In this document: positions 32,965 to 45,600 of the stretch, in pieces | How positions within the stretch are numbered: position 1 is the stretch's first letter | Layout of the letters: every line of letters begins with the position of its first letter | NCBI RefSeq assembly: GCF_022581195.2 | Contig: NC_061455.1 | Span: forward strand, 10,682,189-10,746,188 | Origin: Helicoverpa zea | Lineage: Eukaryota > Arthropoda > Insecta > Lepidoptera > Noctuidae | DNA length: 64,000 nt | Direction: 5' to 3' | Program-made: the position numbers and the translations under genes | Notes under the pieces: model-generated | Told to the model about the DNA's origin: nothing | The model's input: the letters and a program-made list of their open reading frames with translations, nothing else | Databases searched by the model: none

Positions 32965-33760
32965 AATTTTGTGCCAAACTGAGTGTCAAATAACTTGGTA
33001 AACAATATTTTTCTAAATCTATACTGCGCTATTACAAGGTTATGTCAGCGGTTTATATTTTGTAGTGCTGTGCTAAAAATAACAGGCAAGTATCGTAATC
33101 TGTTCTTATACAGTTATAATATAAAATAATACGTTTTGATTTTCTTTTTAAGAATTGGAAAATAATGGACTATAAGACTTAATTATAACGTTTATGAAAT
33201 ATAAAAATAAAACTATGACCAAACCGCATTTTTATACTTAGATTAAAAATGGTAACCCCAAATGGCGTTATGGGCCGCCATTTTGTGACGCTAAAACAGT
33301 CGTCCGTTGTCGTTTCGTGCGCATAGACCACGTTTTTCAAGTGTTTTCGATCTGTTTTTATTTGATTACCCGGCTTTTGTTAGACCGAGATATCAGGATT
33401 GATTCTGTTATTGATAATAATATAATTATACATGTAGGCGAAGATGATGATGAAGACACCACCTCCTCAAGCAAATCGGAGTCTGATTAATATTCTGTTC
33501 GCACATTCAATTCAATGTACTTGTAACAAAGAATAAATAAAACAATTTTATTATATGAATATTACCTTTTTTTGGTTTCCACTTAAATAACTAAAATATA
33601 AAACAAATGATTCCGCCAATTTAAAACGAAAATAATCTTAAAATAATGCGGCGGTTCATTTTGAAGGAACGGTAACGAACTCAGTGTTATGTTGTGCCCA
33701 TCACTAGTCGTGACTAACTGATAGGTGTCAGGAACGCATTCTCTGAACGGCCGAAGTATA
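32965..33760 (+). other. Insert-like block between two family ends, with acidic ORF remnant and diverged right end
   Basis: A plus-strand frame ends at about 33490 with HVGEDDDEDTTSSSKSESD and a stop, followed by AATAAATAAA (about 33530), so it resembles the 3' end of a transcribed unit. Upstream the frame closes at a TAG near 33240. The block ends with GTGTCAGGAACGCATTCTCT, an altered right terminus of the 58-bp repeat (33725-33758). Confidence 0.4.
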
Positions 33761-34826
33761 GTAATGGAATTGTACCCAATGTCTTTTGTAGTGTACGGAA
33801 ACTGAATGGAAACCTTACAAGATTTTATGAAGTTGCGTGTCTTATTTTGTAAGTTGCAATTAATACGACTGATTAATCCATGCTGACGAGAGTATGTTGA
33901 AATGTTGAAGTTTTTCATTACGTTCAGTAACCATTATTGAGAGATGATTTTGAAAAGTGTGACAAAGGTAAGAATACTAGGACGCTACTGAACGAAGGAT
34001 ACCTATGCTTAAAATAGATCTCCACATGAATTGTCCACTAACAAGTTTCAAATTACTTAATGTAATACTTCGTTGTGGTCAGATAAAACATGACCACTGC
34101 TCCAAACTTTTTTAATGACACATTATTTTTAGAAATCTCATCCCAGAGCCTACATCATAACCAGAGTATCCACCCACCTAATCACAAGGATCAAGATCAA
34201 ACATGGCCCACTCATTTTCAGATCAAACAACACAGACACAACAACCCTGGAATCGCCATTCTGCCTCCATAACCATAACTGCGCTCAATAGACCGCCCAC
34301 ATTTATATATCTACAAAATTACAATATTTACGTAGGTTCGCGATATTAAGGATGCCACAAAGTCGTTTCGAAGCTGACCTTTGGATCGCGAAAGCTCAAA
34401 GCTTTATTCCTCACTAGGGGTTAGCTACCTTCTATTGAATTGTTATGCCCTGTGAGACGGCCCTGCTACGTATCCACGCCTCGATATTGTATGGACCATA
34501 ACGCTTGGCTTTCAAACTTCCCGCTGACTTGATATTTTGCCAGGAACTTTTAATATTTTCACTTGGAATTTTATATGGGTAGATAGATAGCTACCTATCC
34601 ATTTCTGTCTATAAACGTACCTTTGTATGTAAAAGTGGTAAATCGGAAATATCCTAATTTAACTAGGGATCGAAAAACGGTTCTACGCCTACCTAGCCTT
34701 TTATAAGATTATGAAACTATGTAAGCGTTTGGAGCTCGATGAAAATAAATGTATAAAATACTATGAAAATGAATCTATTTTTGTGTCAATGTTCAGCAAA
34801 ATCGTGTTAACCGTTTAATGTAATTA

Positions 34827-35053
34827 TAGTTCGGCCATTCAGAGAATGCGTTCCTGACACGTCGCGATTGAACTGACGACGTAACTACATTCATTGATTA
34901 TTGATATAATAATGTTGTTTTAATGCTCCTCAATTGTTAAAACGGTAAACAACCAGCAAAAATATTTTTATCGTAACTGCAACGCCATTGCAAAGTTACG
35001 TCGTCAGTTCAATCGCGACGTGTCAGGAACGCATTCTCTGAATGGCCGAACTA
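34827..35053. mobile_element. 227-bp MITE with 58-bp inverted repeats, copy 3
   Basis: Full copy with the central segment in the opposite orientation to copies 1, 2 and 4. It differs from copy 1 by about two bases beside the right inner arm. TA on both sides. Confidence 0.85.
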
Positions 35054-36779
35054 TACAAGCTTACATAATAATAGGTAACCTACGCATATAGAACCTAGTA
35101 CCTGCCTAGAAGGCATCTAGAAGAATTCCTACGTTTAAAATTACTTTTATTTTCTTTTAATAAACTAGAAGGAATCTAAGCTGATCTTATGAGCAACCTA
35201 ATACATCATTACTAAGACAGTTACCTAATTCATCAGCTAAGCTATAGATTTCACTTGAACGCATAAATTATCAACGATGGCCATAAAGTGTAGTTTTCCG
35301 TAATTGACTTAAATTAGATACCCACATCTGATATCGAAGCTTGCTAGCCATGTAATGACCCATTAGCTTATCTTAATTGATAAAACATTGGATAAAAGTC
35401 ATTGGATAAAGGTTTGACGGATAAAGCTAACTTAACCTCACAAACTATCGAAGTTTTCTCCTGCAGTGTAAACCTTGTTGTTTGCATACATAAATAATTT
35501 GCCAATTTTTGTTAATAACTGCTAAAATAGGCTAATTTCTATTTGCCAATATTTCAGTCTAATAGTTCTTCTTATTATCTACGTGCTCGTCAATGGTGCA
35601 CATACATTTACCAACAGTTACCTCTTCATAATAAATATTCGAACTATTGCGTAATAAATTGGTATCGAAATCATTCATCACTTCTATTCCTTCTAATGCC
35701 TACCTTTTACGCTCTGATGATTCGGATTTTATTGCCTAACAACGTCTAATATGTTTAGGTATCATATAATTTCTTTATCCTCAATGGATATCAAAATAAC
35801 GTCTACTATTAAATTAACTAGGAAAATCTCCGAAATCCTTATATCGCACGTGTAGACACATGCCTATCTAAATAAATTATGAGTTCCTTACCGTATCAAA
35901 ATAATAGCACAGATTATATAATAGTTACTACGTAACAGATAAATCACTCCATACAAAAAAGTCCATACCTACTGTTATAAGCACCTACAAGTTCCACAAC
36001 TACCTACAAATTCCTAGCTGCGTTATAAAATGAACCTTAAAAGCTCGAGCGCTTGATTGTTATTCCAATGCGATAGCGCACAGTTCAGTGACCGCAACCG
36101 TGCCGTGGCCGTGCTTAGGGGTGCTTCTTACAATTTTTTAATATATAAGTAGGAAAACAAAGTTACGCTTATTTTAAAATAGCCTTTTTTAAAACTGAGT
36201 TTTTAAATAAAAAGTAATATCAAGAATATTTTTCTTTAGTTAACTATTGTATTACCTACTAAAATGTAGTATGGGTACATATTACTAAATATTACCCAAT
36301 ACGTAAGCATAGGTAAGTACTTAAGTAAAGCTTTCGTCAAAATCAAAGGCGGTTTCCAACTATTTTTCGAGGACAAGTGCCATACCCCATATGGTACAAC
36401 TCCGTCGAGTGTTGATACATACCTAAAATTGGTTTCTGCGTAGCCACACGCGTAATGTTCCGAGTCGTCATTAAGTTGGACCAGAACTATACCTACTTAC
36501 ACTCGAGATGTGTTTTGAGCTACAAAACTCACAATACAGTTCATATAACTAAGTAGGTATCTAAAGTAAAATAAGTACCTAATGATCTCTGTTGTTAAAA
36601 TCATAAAGTAGATAAGTACCTATTAATTTATTTAAAAAAAAAATAGAATTACTAGATAAGTTCATACATATAGAATGTTTCTAAATCTTACAACAGTCGC
36701 ATATAAACCAACACAACTCAAAATAATCCATCAGTTTGTGAGGTAGCTTAAAAAACCTAATAAAAACCAACAGCATAAC
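35054..36779. other. AT-rich intergenic sequence, nothing firm
   Basis: Many GTAGGTACCTA-like short motifs. A TTCAGTG at 36084-36090 inside a locally GC-rich stretch could be a transcription initiator for the exon at 36780, but no TATA or DPE accompanies it. Confidence 0.35.
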
Positions 36780-36927
36780 ATGTCACAAAATAAAAATAAT
36801 AATATTGGAGCGCGCGCGGCGCGTGTGACTGTTGAAAGCCCTGAGCCGCGTGGGGCTACCGGTAACCCAGCGAGCGGTAGGCATTTATCGCGCGCAAGTA
36901 CGTCGAGTGACAGAGGCCTGATAATAG
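36780..36927 (+). CDS. Candidate first coding exon with GC donor
   Basis: ATG at 36780 opens MSQNKNNNIGARAARV, then VESPEPRGATGNP and GRHLSRASTSSDRGLII (49 codons plus one base). It ends AG|GCAAGT, the exact consensus of the rare GC-AG intron class. The block is a GC-rich island in AT-rich DNA, as for the SIPA1-like exons, and the frame is low-complexity and Ser-rich like a disordered protein N-terminus. No partner exon was found on the plus strand, and the minus strand is also open here, so the call is tentative. Confidence 0.35.
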
Positions 36928-37546
36928 GCAAGTACTTTATTGTACCCACACAAAGTATGTACCTACTTAACAAATAGGGTTGCTTAGTGAGATTAAGAGA
37001 AATAACAGAACAACATACTTCTAAGCAAGTGTGTGGGTTGTACTGAATTCAGCGAAGTAAATTAAGTAGTTACTAATTAACACACACACCACACACAGCA
37101 ATCTACCTACTTACATCCTTATCATATTATATTTTTAAAACCAGGAATGAAATCCCAAAAGAGAAAAAATCAAGAATATATTTGTTATCTCTCTAGAAAA
37201 AAAACTCTAAGTACTTACCTACTTAACTGTATAAACAAAGAAGTAGGTACAAAAACGCACGTACACCCACAAGTAGGTACAAATAACTTCAAGGGAGCTC
37301 CCAGCTTAGACTCAGTTAATTTAATATCCTACACATTTCTTAGTTAATTGGTACGCCTCGGGCAAACGTACCTCACACCTATATACAGATGTTTAATTGA
37401 ATAAGTATCTACGTACCTAGGTACTGTAGGACCGGGAAATAATTATCTTGCTCAAAATGAAAAACTGATTCGATATCACGACGTTTATTGTTTGGGCTCG
37501 AGAGGTGAAGTATGTCACTAAGCGACTAATTTATTATATTTAATAC
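36928..37546. other. AT-rich sequence between the candidate exon and the hAT element
   Basis: Short CACACACC and GTAGGTAC tracts; no gene or element ends seen. Confidence 0.35.
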
Positions 37547-39276
37547 CTGGCCGGCAGCCCCGGATCTAGGGGGGGGCAAGCCGGGGCCTGTGCCCCGGGC
37601 AGCAAATTCAGGGGGCGGCAAAATCAGGCGGCTGCCAAATTCACACTTCACAGACCAATGGATAACGTGTTGTAGGTTCAGAGTAGTAGATAGATGGATA
37701 ACTCATCATTTATTTAACTTTGACCACGGAATAAATAATAGCACAAGTACAGCAATTTCATGGCCATATCAACTTGACCGATACCCTGCACCACTGCACG
37801 AACATTTATTATTCACGAGGCGAAGTTTTAGCAAACTAAAACTGATTAAAAATTATTTGCGATCATCTATGAGCCAGGAACGCTTATCGCATATATTTAT
37901 TTTTATTTTAAATCCTACATCACAGATTACTGTAAAGGAAATTTCAATGAAATTACAGTTCGATACTGACAAGCAAAGTTTCTAAAAAAGTCGCCTTCGC
38001 TTTGTTTGATTGATCATTTTGATTATTTTTTACTTTTAACATCCTCCAACTAAGTGAAAAAATTCTTGCTCGCTACGCTCGCGGCTAAATGCCAACGTTT
38101 TTGTGATTGTTTACTATTTTTATTGACTCGGTCGTCGGACATTGATTCAGTCTCTAATCATGTTTTCTTTTTATTTGTACATAATTCCCAGTTTAATTTG
38201 TGAGTCTTCAAACAAATAATTTAAAAAAATTCGCGCTCGCTACGCTCGCGGCTACTTGTTGCTTTACAGTGTCCTTTATCAGGTACTTTTGTGTCGCGGG
38301 CTCAAAAAATTTCGCGCTCGCTTCGCTCGCGCAATATTATACATGCGTTGCCTCAATGACTTCATAAGTCAAGTCCACACTGCCTTAACTTTTTATCTTT
38401 ATTCTTATCTGCGAAGCCTAGGTTCACTACCATTTACTGTTTCATTTTATTTATATTCAAATTTTAAACAAAACTACGACAGAGCATGCGCGACACATCG
38501 AGGCAGTCACCCCTCTCAGTCCGACTGTCACCCCTCTCTTATATGTTTGCTTTATCTGATTACTTAAATTAATTCCTCAAAGTTAGAAAAATAAAATCCG
38601 CTCGCTTCGCTCGCGGTTCTTTCTTAATTTCTATTTTGTTCTGCCCTTAAAAAACACTTTACAGTGGTTATTTTTAAGTTGTTTAGGCGCTATTTGTAAG
38701 CGGAGGTGGAGGACTTTAGTATCCCACATCCAAACAATTTTGCGCAGCTGCCTCACTTTCCGGTGGTTTTTTTTTCAAACTTGTTTGAGTACTTTTGTGT
38801 TCCAAAACTCAAAAATTTCGCGCTCGCTACGCTCGCGGCTTCTTCACTGTTTTTTAAACTAATTAACTTTTTGTGTCCCAAATTAAAAAATTTGCGCGCT
38901 CGCTTCGCTCGCGCTGCTTTTTACAATTGCATCATTCTGTCTCGACTTTCATAACTTAAACCGCCAACAGTTTGAGCCTACATTGAATTGGACACATTTT
39001 TTAAAGTCCTTTACCTACCAAATAGTGCACTTCATTCGAACGTTCTTATTTATATTCCTTGTAACTACTCTAATTACTTCAATACATAGATGGCGCTTGG
39101 ATGATGATTGCAACCAGGCGCTACATGAGCTAGAGACGGCCCTACCTGCCTACATATTGATAGCTAAAATTATATGGATGATAAAGGTGAAAATAAACAT
39201 AAGTATGTAGGCGGGGCGGCATTTTGCAGATTTTGCCCCGCCTAAAAAAAATTGAAGATCCGGGGCTGCTGGCCGG
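37547..39276. mobile_element. hAT-type element with 8-bp target duplication
   Basis: CAGCCCCGGATCT (37555-37567) is mirrored by AGATCCGGGGCTG (39256-39268). Directly outside, CTGGCCGG occurs at 37547-37554 and again at 39269-39276: an exact 8-bp target-site duplication, the hAT hallmark. The 1714-bp interior has no transposase-like frame. It contains six scattered copies of a GC-rich CGCTCGCTWCGCTCGCG motif, each after an A-rich AAATT-like stretch (38068, 38233, 38314, 38599, 38819, 38895). ORFs over it only translate these repeats. Confidence 0.85.
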
Positions 39277-41769
39277 ACAATGATGTAAATAGATTCGATT
39301 TGAAATTGAATAAATTTTTATATTGAAGTATGACACTTCACCCCAATCACTCAATAAACGCTAAGTTAAAGTTTCTTTCAATCTTTTAATTGAAATATCC
39401 TGAAGATCCCCGGTTCCTAGCGCGCCACGCGCTACAGTACCTTGATACCTACTTACGCAAGTACGTAACTAAATTGAAAACTTCAATTCAGTGAGAGCAC
39501 CTAGGTATTCCAATTAAGAAGATACTTAGGTTACCTGGAGATCTGAATATTTATGCGTAAGTACTGGTACATTATGCCTAAGTATATTGTATAAGTTTCA
39601 TAGTCCCATATTCATGAATGAAACATTTCAGTAACCACTTTCACCTACTGAAAATATCTTAATATTTTCCGGAATAAGGCATAAAACTGCCTAAATAAAC
39701 AGCCTTCAGTTGCTACTGAAATTGATGGCCTGAAAACATTTAGGAGATTGTCCCCATAAATCATTTGTTGACTATTCCCAATTCCCATGTTAATTTCACT
39801 ATCTACTTTCTTGGAAAGATACCTACTGAACGATTCTTGGTATTCCACAGCGGTAGGTACAGTTTTTCTTTGAACACTTTTCTATATACTTAATTCGTTT
39901 CTTTAGAACTATCTAAACATTCATCAATAAGTTTATAATCTAAGGGTCAATTTCATTCAGCATAAGGTAGAAGCTTTTATTAAATTTGCATAAGAATTTT
40001 CAGAGAAAATCACGGACATGTAGACAAATATGACCGAAAAGGCTTTGTCCTTGAAAAGTTACTGTCCGATTATAGCGAAGGGTCAGTCTCAAGCCAAACT
40101 AAGACATTGCATGCAATCGATAAAACTATTGCGATATATAGAAAGTACTTGTCTTTACAACCATCTATCTCAAAGTTATTTAGAAAAATATCTAGGTACC
40201 TAAATATTCAGTAGGCAACACCTAAGGACCCTGCCACATTATACATTCACTCGAGCGACGACGCGCGCTTGTGCGTGATGTCATTTGTTAACAAATTGAT
40301 ACGCACCAATATACGATACGTCTACCAAGTAAATGTTAATAACTGAGACTCGGGTGAAAAATGATAGGTCTCTAGGTAAATAGTATAACATTTTCGCCTT
40401 TACTTAGGAGATATTTCTTGCAAAAACCGGAAATAAAGTTAGCTTAGAAGTTTTAGCGGCATAGGTATGAGAAATTAAGATCATACTGCAACAGTCATAC
40501 AATATTATGAAATTATTAATGCCGATACTGAAGGGAAAAAATCTATTAAAAGCTTTCATTTTAAGCATCGTTAAGAATACACATTTTACTACTCGTTATA
40601 AACAACAGATTGAAAAACAAAAACACGACGTGGATGAAAACGACACCTCGGAAAACAGCACGAAAACATTTTTAGCTTCATAAAATGTTTACACAGTACA
40701 AATTGGCCGTAGTATCTACTGGCGGCGTGCCACGGAGTGCGCGGTAGCTTTTGGCACTTAGCGGGAACAAAACAGTGTCAAACGCCGCTGCGACGTGAGT
40801 CGCCTGTCTGAAACACCCCTTACACTTACACACGCCGTCAATTACAAAACGGTCCATTGATTCAATCCGTTTGGAACTCAAGTTAATTAAATTTCTAGTT
40901 TGCAAATCGCGTAATTAGACAGCTAAATAATAGGTAACTAATTGAAACTGCTTATGAAACTGCGATCGGAAAAGCTTGCCGAATTTTGTTTTAATGCAAT
41001 TAAGATTAAGGTATAATAACTAAAAAAACTAATGAATAGACAGTTACAATAATATTACTTATATCAGTTACATTTTAGAAAAAAAACTATCTTTTACATG
41101 CCCGTACAACAAACAATAAATCTAACTCTAGCGCTGGAACAGACTAAACATTTTTCACCTCATTAGTGAGACAAAGGGCCTACGTAACAACAACGTAGGT
41201 ATAACATACGAACACAAATTATAAAGCTCAGATAGCAAATGAGTGTCATAAACAGTCGTGATCGCAGGACCGTCGAACTGTCACGACTATGAGCCACTAA
41301 TTCATTATGCTAACGAGTCGAGCTGCCTTCGACGGTGATGGATTAGCCTCTCCCCTTCGCATAAACGCGGGGACGAGAGGAAATGCGTAAAAAATGGACC
41401 AATAACAGTGTATGCAAAAGTTAGGCGCTCCGTCGACGTAAAATATTAGGTTATTGAAATTTTCCAGACCCGTAGAGCGGAGTAGACAAGACTGCTAACA
41501 CGGCTCCTTGCGACGTACTGAAAATAGCATTTCCCTGTAACTTTGCGACGTTTCCTACAAAAATAGGGTGGTGAATTAAAATGAACTGTTCTTGCTTTCC
41601 GGTTGAAGCGATTTCGATGTTTTTACATGAAGATGGATTCATGTGGGAGTAAGTAGATATGTATTTATAGCACTACGTAAGTACGTAAAAGTTGAATACT
41701 TACATATTATGTGTGAGGGAAATGGAGATAAAAATAGAGATAGACGACGAAAATCTCATTATCTCCCAA
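39277..41769. other. AT-rich intergenic sequence with a small GC-rich island
   Basis: No gene is supported. A GC-rich patch at 40700-40810 (CGGCGTGCCACGGAGTGCGC) is open on the minus strand for 75 codons but shows no domain or splice context; it may be a repeat fragment. Confidence 0.4.
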
Positions 41770-42489
41770 AAAGGACAATGGGCAGATTGGTATACCCCAC
41801 CAATAGCAATGTCATATATATCATTGGATAGGCCTTTTTATGTAGAACAACATTTACTATGACAGCTTTGCTGAAATGTTTGTCCGTTCTGAGATATAGA
41901 TCAAAAACTGTGCAAAAGTTAGAACTAAGTAATCTATTGATAACTCAAGTTTTTAAAGGAAAATCTAAGTACTACCAAGTGTAAGTCTTGTAAGTGTTAC
42001 CTGCTGTGCCCGTTAGGGTCCATAATTGTTACTATTATGTAGCATTTCAACCTTTTATTGTATCAACTGGATTTTGGGCGTAATGAGAAACCGCACCAAT
42101 AGCAAAGTCATATATATCGTTGGATAGGTCTTTTTAATTGGAACAATATTTACAATGACAGCTTTGTTCTATTGTTTGTCCGTTATAAAAGGTTGAAATG
42201 CTACATACCTAATAGTAACAATTATGGACCCTAACGGGCACAGCAGGTAGCACTTACAAGACTTACACTTGGTAGTACTTAGATTTTCCTTTAAAAACTT
42301 GAGTTATCAATAGATTATTTAGTTCTAACTTTTGCACAGTTTTTGATCTATATCTCAGAACGGACAAACATTTCAACAAAGCTGTCATAGTAAATATTGT
42401 TCTACATAAAAAGACCTATCCAATGGTATATATGACATTCCTATTGGTGGGGTATACCAGGTCCCATATATTTGTGCCCATTGTCCTTT
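41770..42489. mobile_element. 720-bp fold-back element with about 290-bp arms
   Basis: AAAGGACAATGGGCA (41770-41784) is mirrored by TGCCCATTGTCCTTT (42475-42489). The arms (to about 42058 and from about 42187) share the inverted block AACTGTGCAAAAGTTAGAAC, CTGCTGTGCCCGTTAGGGTC and others. The 130-bp centre contains a third, diverged copy of the outer arm segment (CACCAATAGCAAAGTCATAT). No ORF of note. It lies just past the 3' end of the ZAD gene. Confidence 0.8.
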
Positions 42490-42563
42490 ACAATATCTTC
42501 CAAGAAGACAGCCAAGACACCCAAGAAGACATAAAAATACATACACATATTAAAAAATATATT

Positions 42564-42569
42564 TTTATT
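42564..42569 (-). terminator. Candidate poly(A) signal of the ZAD zinc-finger gene
   Basis: AATAAA on the minus strand, about 70 bases beyond the stop codon at 42639-42641. Confidence 0.6.
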
Positions 42570-42638
42570 AATACATACTTATGTAGCTACATTTAACTTA
42601 CAAAATCTAAATACCATCTTTGCCAATCTAGAAAATCT

Positions 42639-45600
42639 TCACTTTTGCAAATCTAAGCCCTCGTGGTCCTTATGTCGTAACGCCAGGTGCGCTAACATTA
42701 GTTTCCTAGCATGGAACGTTCGTCCACAAGTCGGAACAACGCAGCGATGACTGCGTACACCCGTATGGACTGAGTAGTGTCTTTTTAATTGATTCGAACT
42801 TGCGAATGCTTTGGTACACTGAGTGCATTTGAATGGAAATAAACCAGTATGTTTCCTCATATGCACTTTTAGTTGACTGTTTGATTTGTATCTGTTGGGG
42901 AAAAAACATTATTTATTTTAACTTTTTTTGTAATATTTTTTGAGGGAAATTGTGAATGCCAGTTTTTTTTATTTTTATCGTATCAATTTCTCTAATAAAA
43001 GGAGGTTGTTGCGGTAAACAGTGTAGTTTTTCTGTGATAGTTGTATCACATTGAAAAGCTGTTTCTCGCGGATTCGTCCGTGTCGAGAAAACTTCTTCCT
43101 GAATCCGGATAAAATAAAGCATATAAATACTTATTTCACTCGGGGGTTAGAGTAGCATTCCAACAGTATAAAGCTGTGTCTACGCTACACGAACCGAGCA
43201 TGAGCGAAGCACAAGCGGAGCCGTTCTCGGCTCGTCGTTCGCGGCGTCAAGTGTGGACGTACAACGAACCTACAACAACCTCGAACGTAGTTTTCCGCAG
43301 TGAGTTCGCGGCTCTTGGCGAATATGGACGATATTAATAATATTGCAGTAGCCGCTACTATTGCAGCAATTATTATAGCGGTGGTCGCGAAGCAAATCCC
43401 TTTGTGTTCGTCAAAAACCGACAACAGGCGGAACGCAGCCGAGCATGAACTAAATGCTCGCAGAGCGCTCGTTAGAGGCTTGTAAGTTGGTCCACACTAG
43501 ACGAATTGTGTTCGGCTCGTGCTCCGCTCGTGCTCGGTTCGTCTAGCGTAGACACAGCTTAAGAATCATTCGAATGGGTTCAGTAGTTCTTGAGTTTATT
43601 TATTGATAACATACACATAAAATAAAATAAAAAAAACAAATCTCTCCTCTTTAGAATATCGGTACTGGCATGGCCAATATGTCAAATTTAAATTATTAAT
43701 TTTAAAAAAATACGTACCTGGAACCACAGATTTCACAGCAATAAGGTCTTTCTTCGCTATGAAAAACCATGTGGCTCTTTAATTGGCATAAATGTACGAA
43801 CTTTTTGTTACAGAACGTACATTCGAATATTTTTTCCATTTTTATAAGTCTCAAATGTTTTTTCAGAACAATTTCGTTTTTAAACATATTTCCGCAGTGG
43901 CTACATTTCACCGGCCCGGTTGAGTGTACTGCTTTTATATGCACCTAAAAACATAAAAAAGTGTATAGAAACATAAAATGTCCATAATAAAACAATATAA
44001 ACAAAGGACTCTCAAGAATGTGTGCAATGTGAATGGTCCAATTCCAGGTTAAACACGTACCAATGGAACTTCAAAGTTCGTGTGTACTTTCTATGTAGAA
44101 TAATATGTTGGATATCAACGACTGATTAAAGATGATGGAAAAGATCTCGAGGAAACCTGGACTATAAAGTCGAAAGTTGAAATCACCAATTGAGAAGAAA
44201 ACCAAAAAAACTCAAGTCTCAGTCTCTTTTAAAGTCCAAACATATACATATAATGATGACTACACCAAAAAATACATTACTTTCAAGTAGCTCTTTCGGC
44301 AGAAGTGATTCCCACAAATGTGGCAAATAATCTTGAACAGGCGCATGTGGGTCATGAGATGCTCCATCATCGAGTATTTCGAATAGAACCTGAAAAAAAA
44401 ATCATTATGATATATTGCACTCTTATGGCAACATTGCACACCAAACAATAAAGAACAGCAAAAATGGACTGCCGTCGTTTTGAAACCACCTAGGTAACCT
44501 GGCAGCACTTCAGAGGCAGATCAAGCACTCAAAAAAGATTGTAAGCACCTATCTGACACGGTTGAAAAGTAAAATTCTAAATTCAAGTGAATGAGAGATA
44601 CATAGAGGGAGTACTTAGGGATAAGGAAGGATATACGAGATACATAAACGAGTACATAGGAGGTAATTAATACATTTCAACGAACTCACGTTTTCCCACA
44701 AAAATCGCATATACACTTTGTAGTAAAATGAGTTTGCTCATGTCTTTTCCAATGCCTTAATATGAGGAAATCCTTGTCACATCTTGTGCAGTGACCGCCA
44801 ATCTTATTCAAATGTTTAGACCGGTAGTGAAAGTGTAAGGCCAAAAGCGACACAGTCCGATAACTGCATATATGGCACATGAAACGCATATCATCAGTGC
44901 GCGGATAGTGAGAATATCTGAAAGAAAATGACATCAATACTACGGTAGAAAAATATTTTTCTTTAAGCTGAAGGCTTTCATTGGTAGGCGGGAATTCAAA
45001 GTCAAACTATTAATTTGCACATGAATACAGTACCTATAGAATAAAATATTTTTTTAATGTTTTACCTAAGCTTAAAATTCGATGCGAGATGTGATCTTAT
45101 CGTTCACGGTTATAATATTATGCATCAAAATTGTCCCTGCTGAGCTATGAAAACTATTACTATCGAAATGTTATCCAACAAACATTTTAATGCAAAATAA
45201 AACTTTCTTAGTTAAACAAGGACATCAAAAAAGGTAAAAGGTATTGGTTATATCTTCTTTCTTTTTACACTGTCTATCTGTACCTATCTCTTTTTATTCT
45301 AACTCTCCCATAACGGGCCTGCTGGAAGAAATTTCTTTAGAGATAAGCTGTGCCCTTGTACAATTGTTTCTATTATTTATTCTTCTTTGTGTTTTTATGT
45401 GTACAAAACTATTAAATAAATAAAACTGGTAATTATAACTTACCTATGCGAAGCAATAGCAGCCAAGTCAATGCCAATAAAATCACATAACCCACATGAC
45501 AAACTATTGCTTGACCAATGTTCGTTCAAATGTTGGTTCAAAGAGGCGCGAGTGCTAAAACTTTGTCCACAGAGACCTAAAACACAGCAGTACGAAAACA

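Noticed and set aside
36084..36090. TTCAGTG as a transcription initiator
   Set aside because: No TATA box and no DPE at +28; too weak alone.
36731..36973. Minus-strand 80-codon ORF over the candidate GC-donor exon
   Set aside because: No splice site or domain supports it, whereas the plus strand has a start codon and consensus donor.
37590..38954. Several plus-strand ORFs rich in LKKFRARFARA-type sequence
   Set aside because: They translate the CGCTCGCTWCGCTCGCG motif inside the hAT element; no transposase motif is present.
40678..40905. 75-codon minus-strand ORF in a GC-rich patch
   Set aside because: No recognisable domain or splice partner; GC-rich patches here are often repeat fragments.
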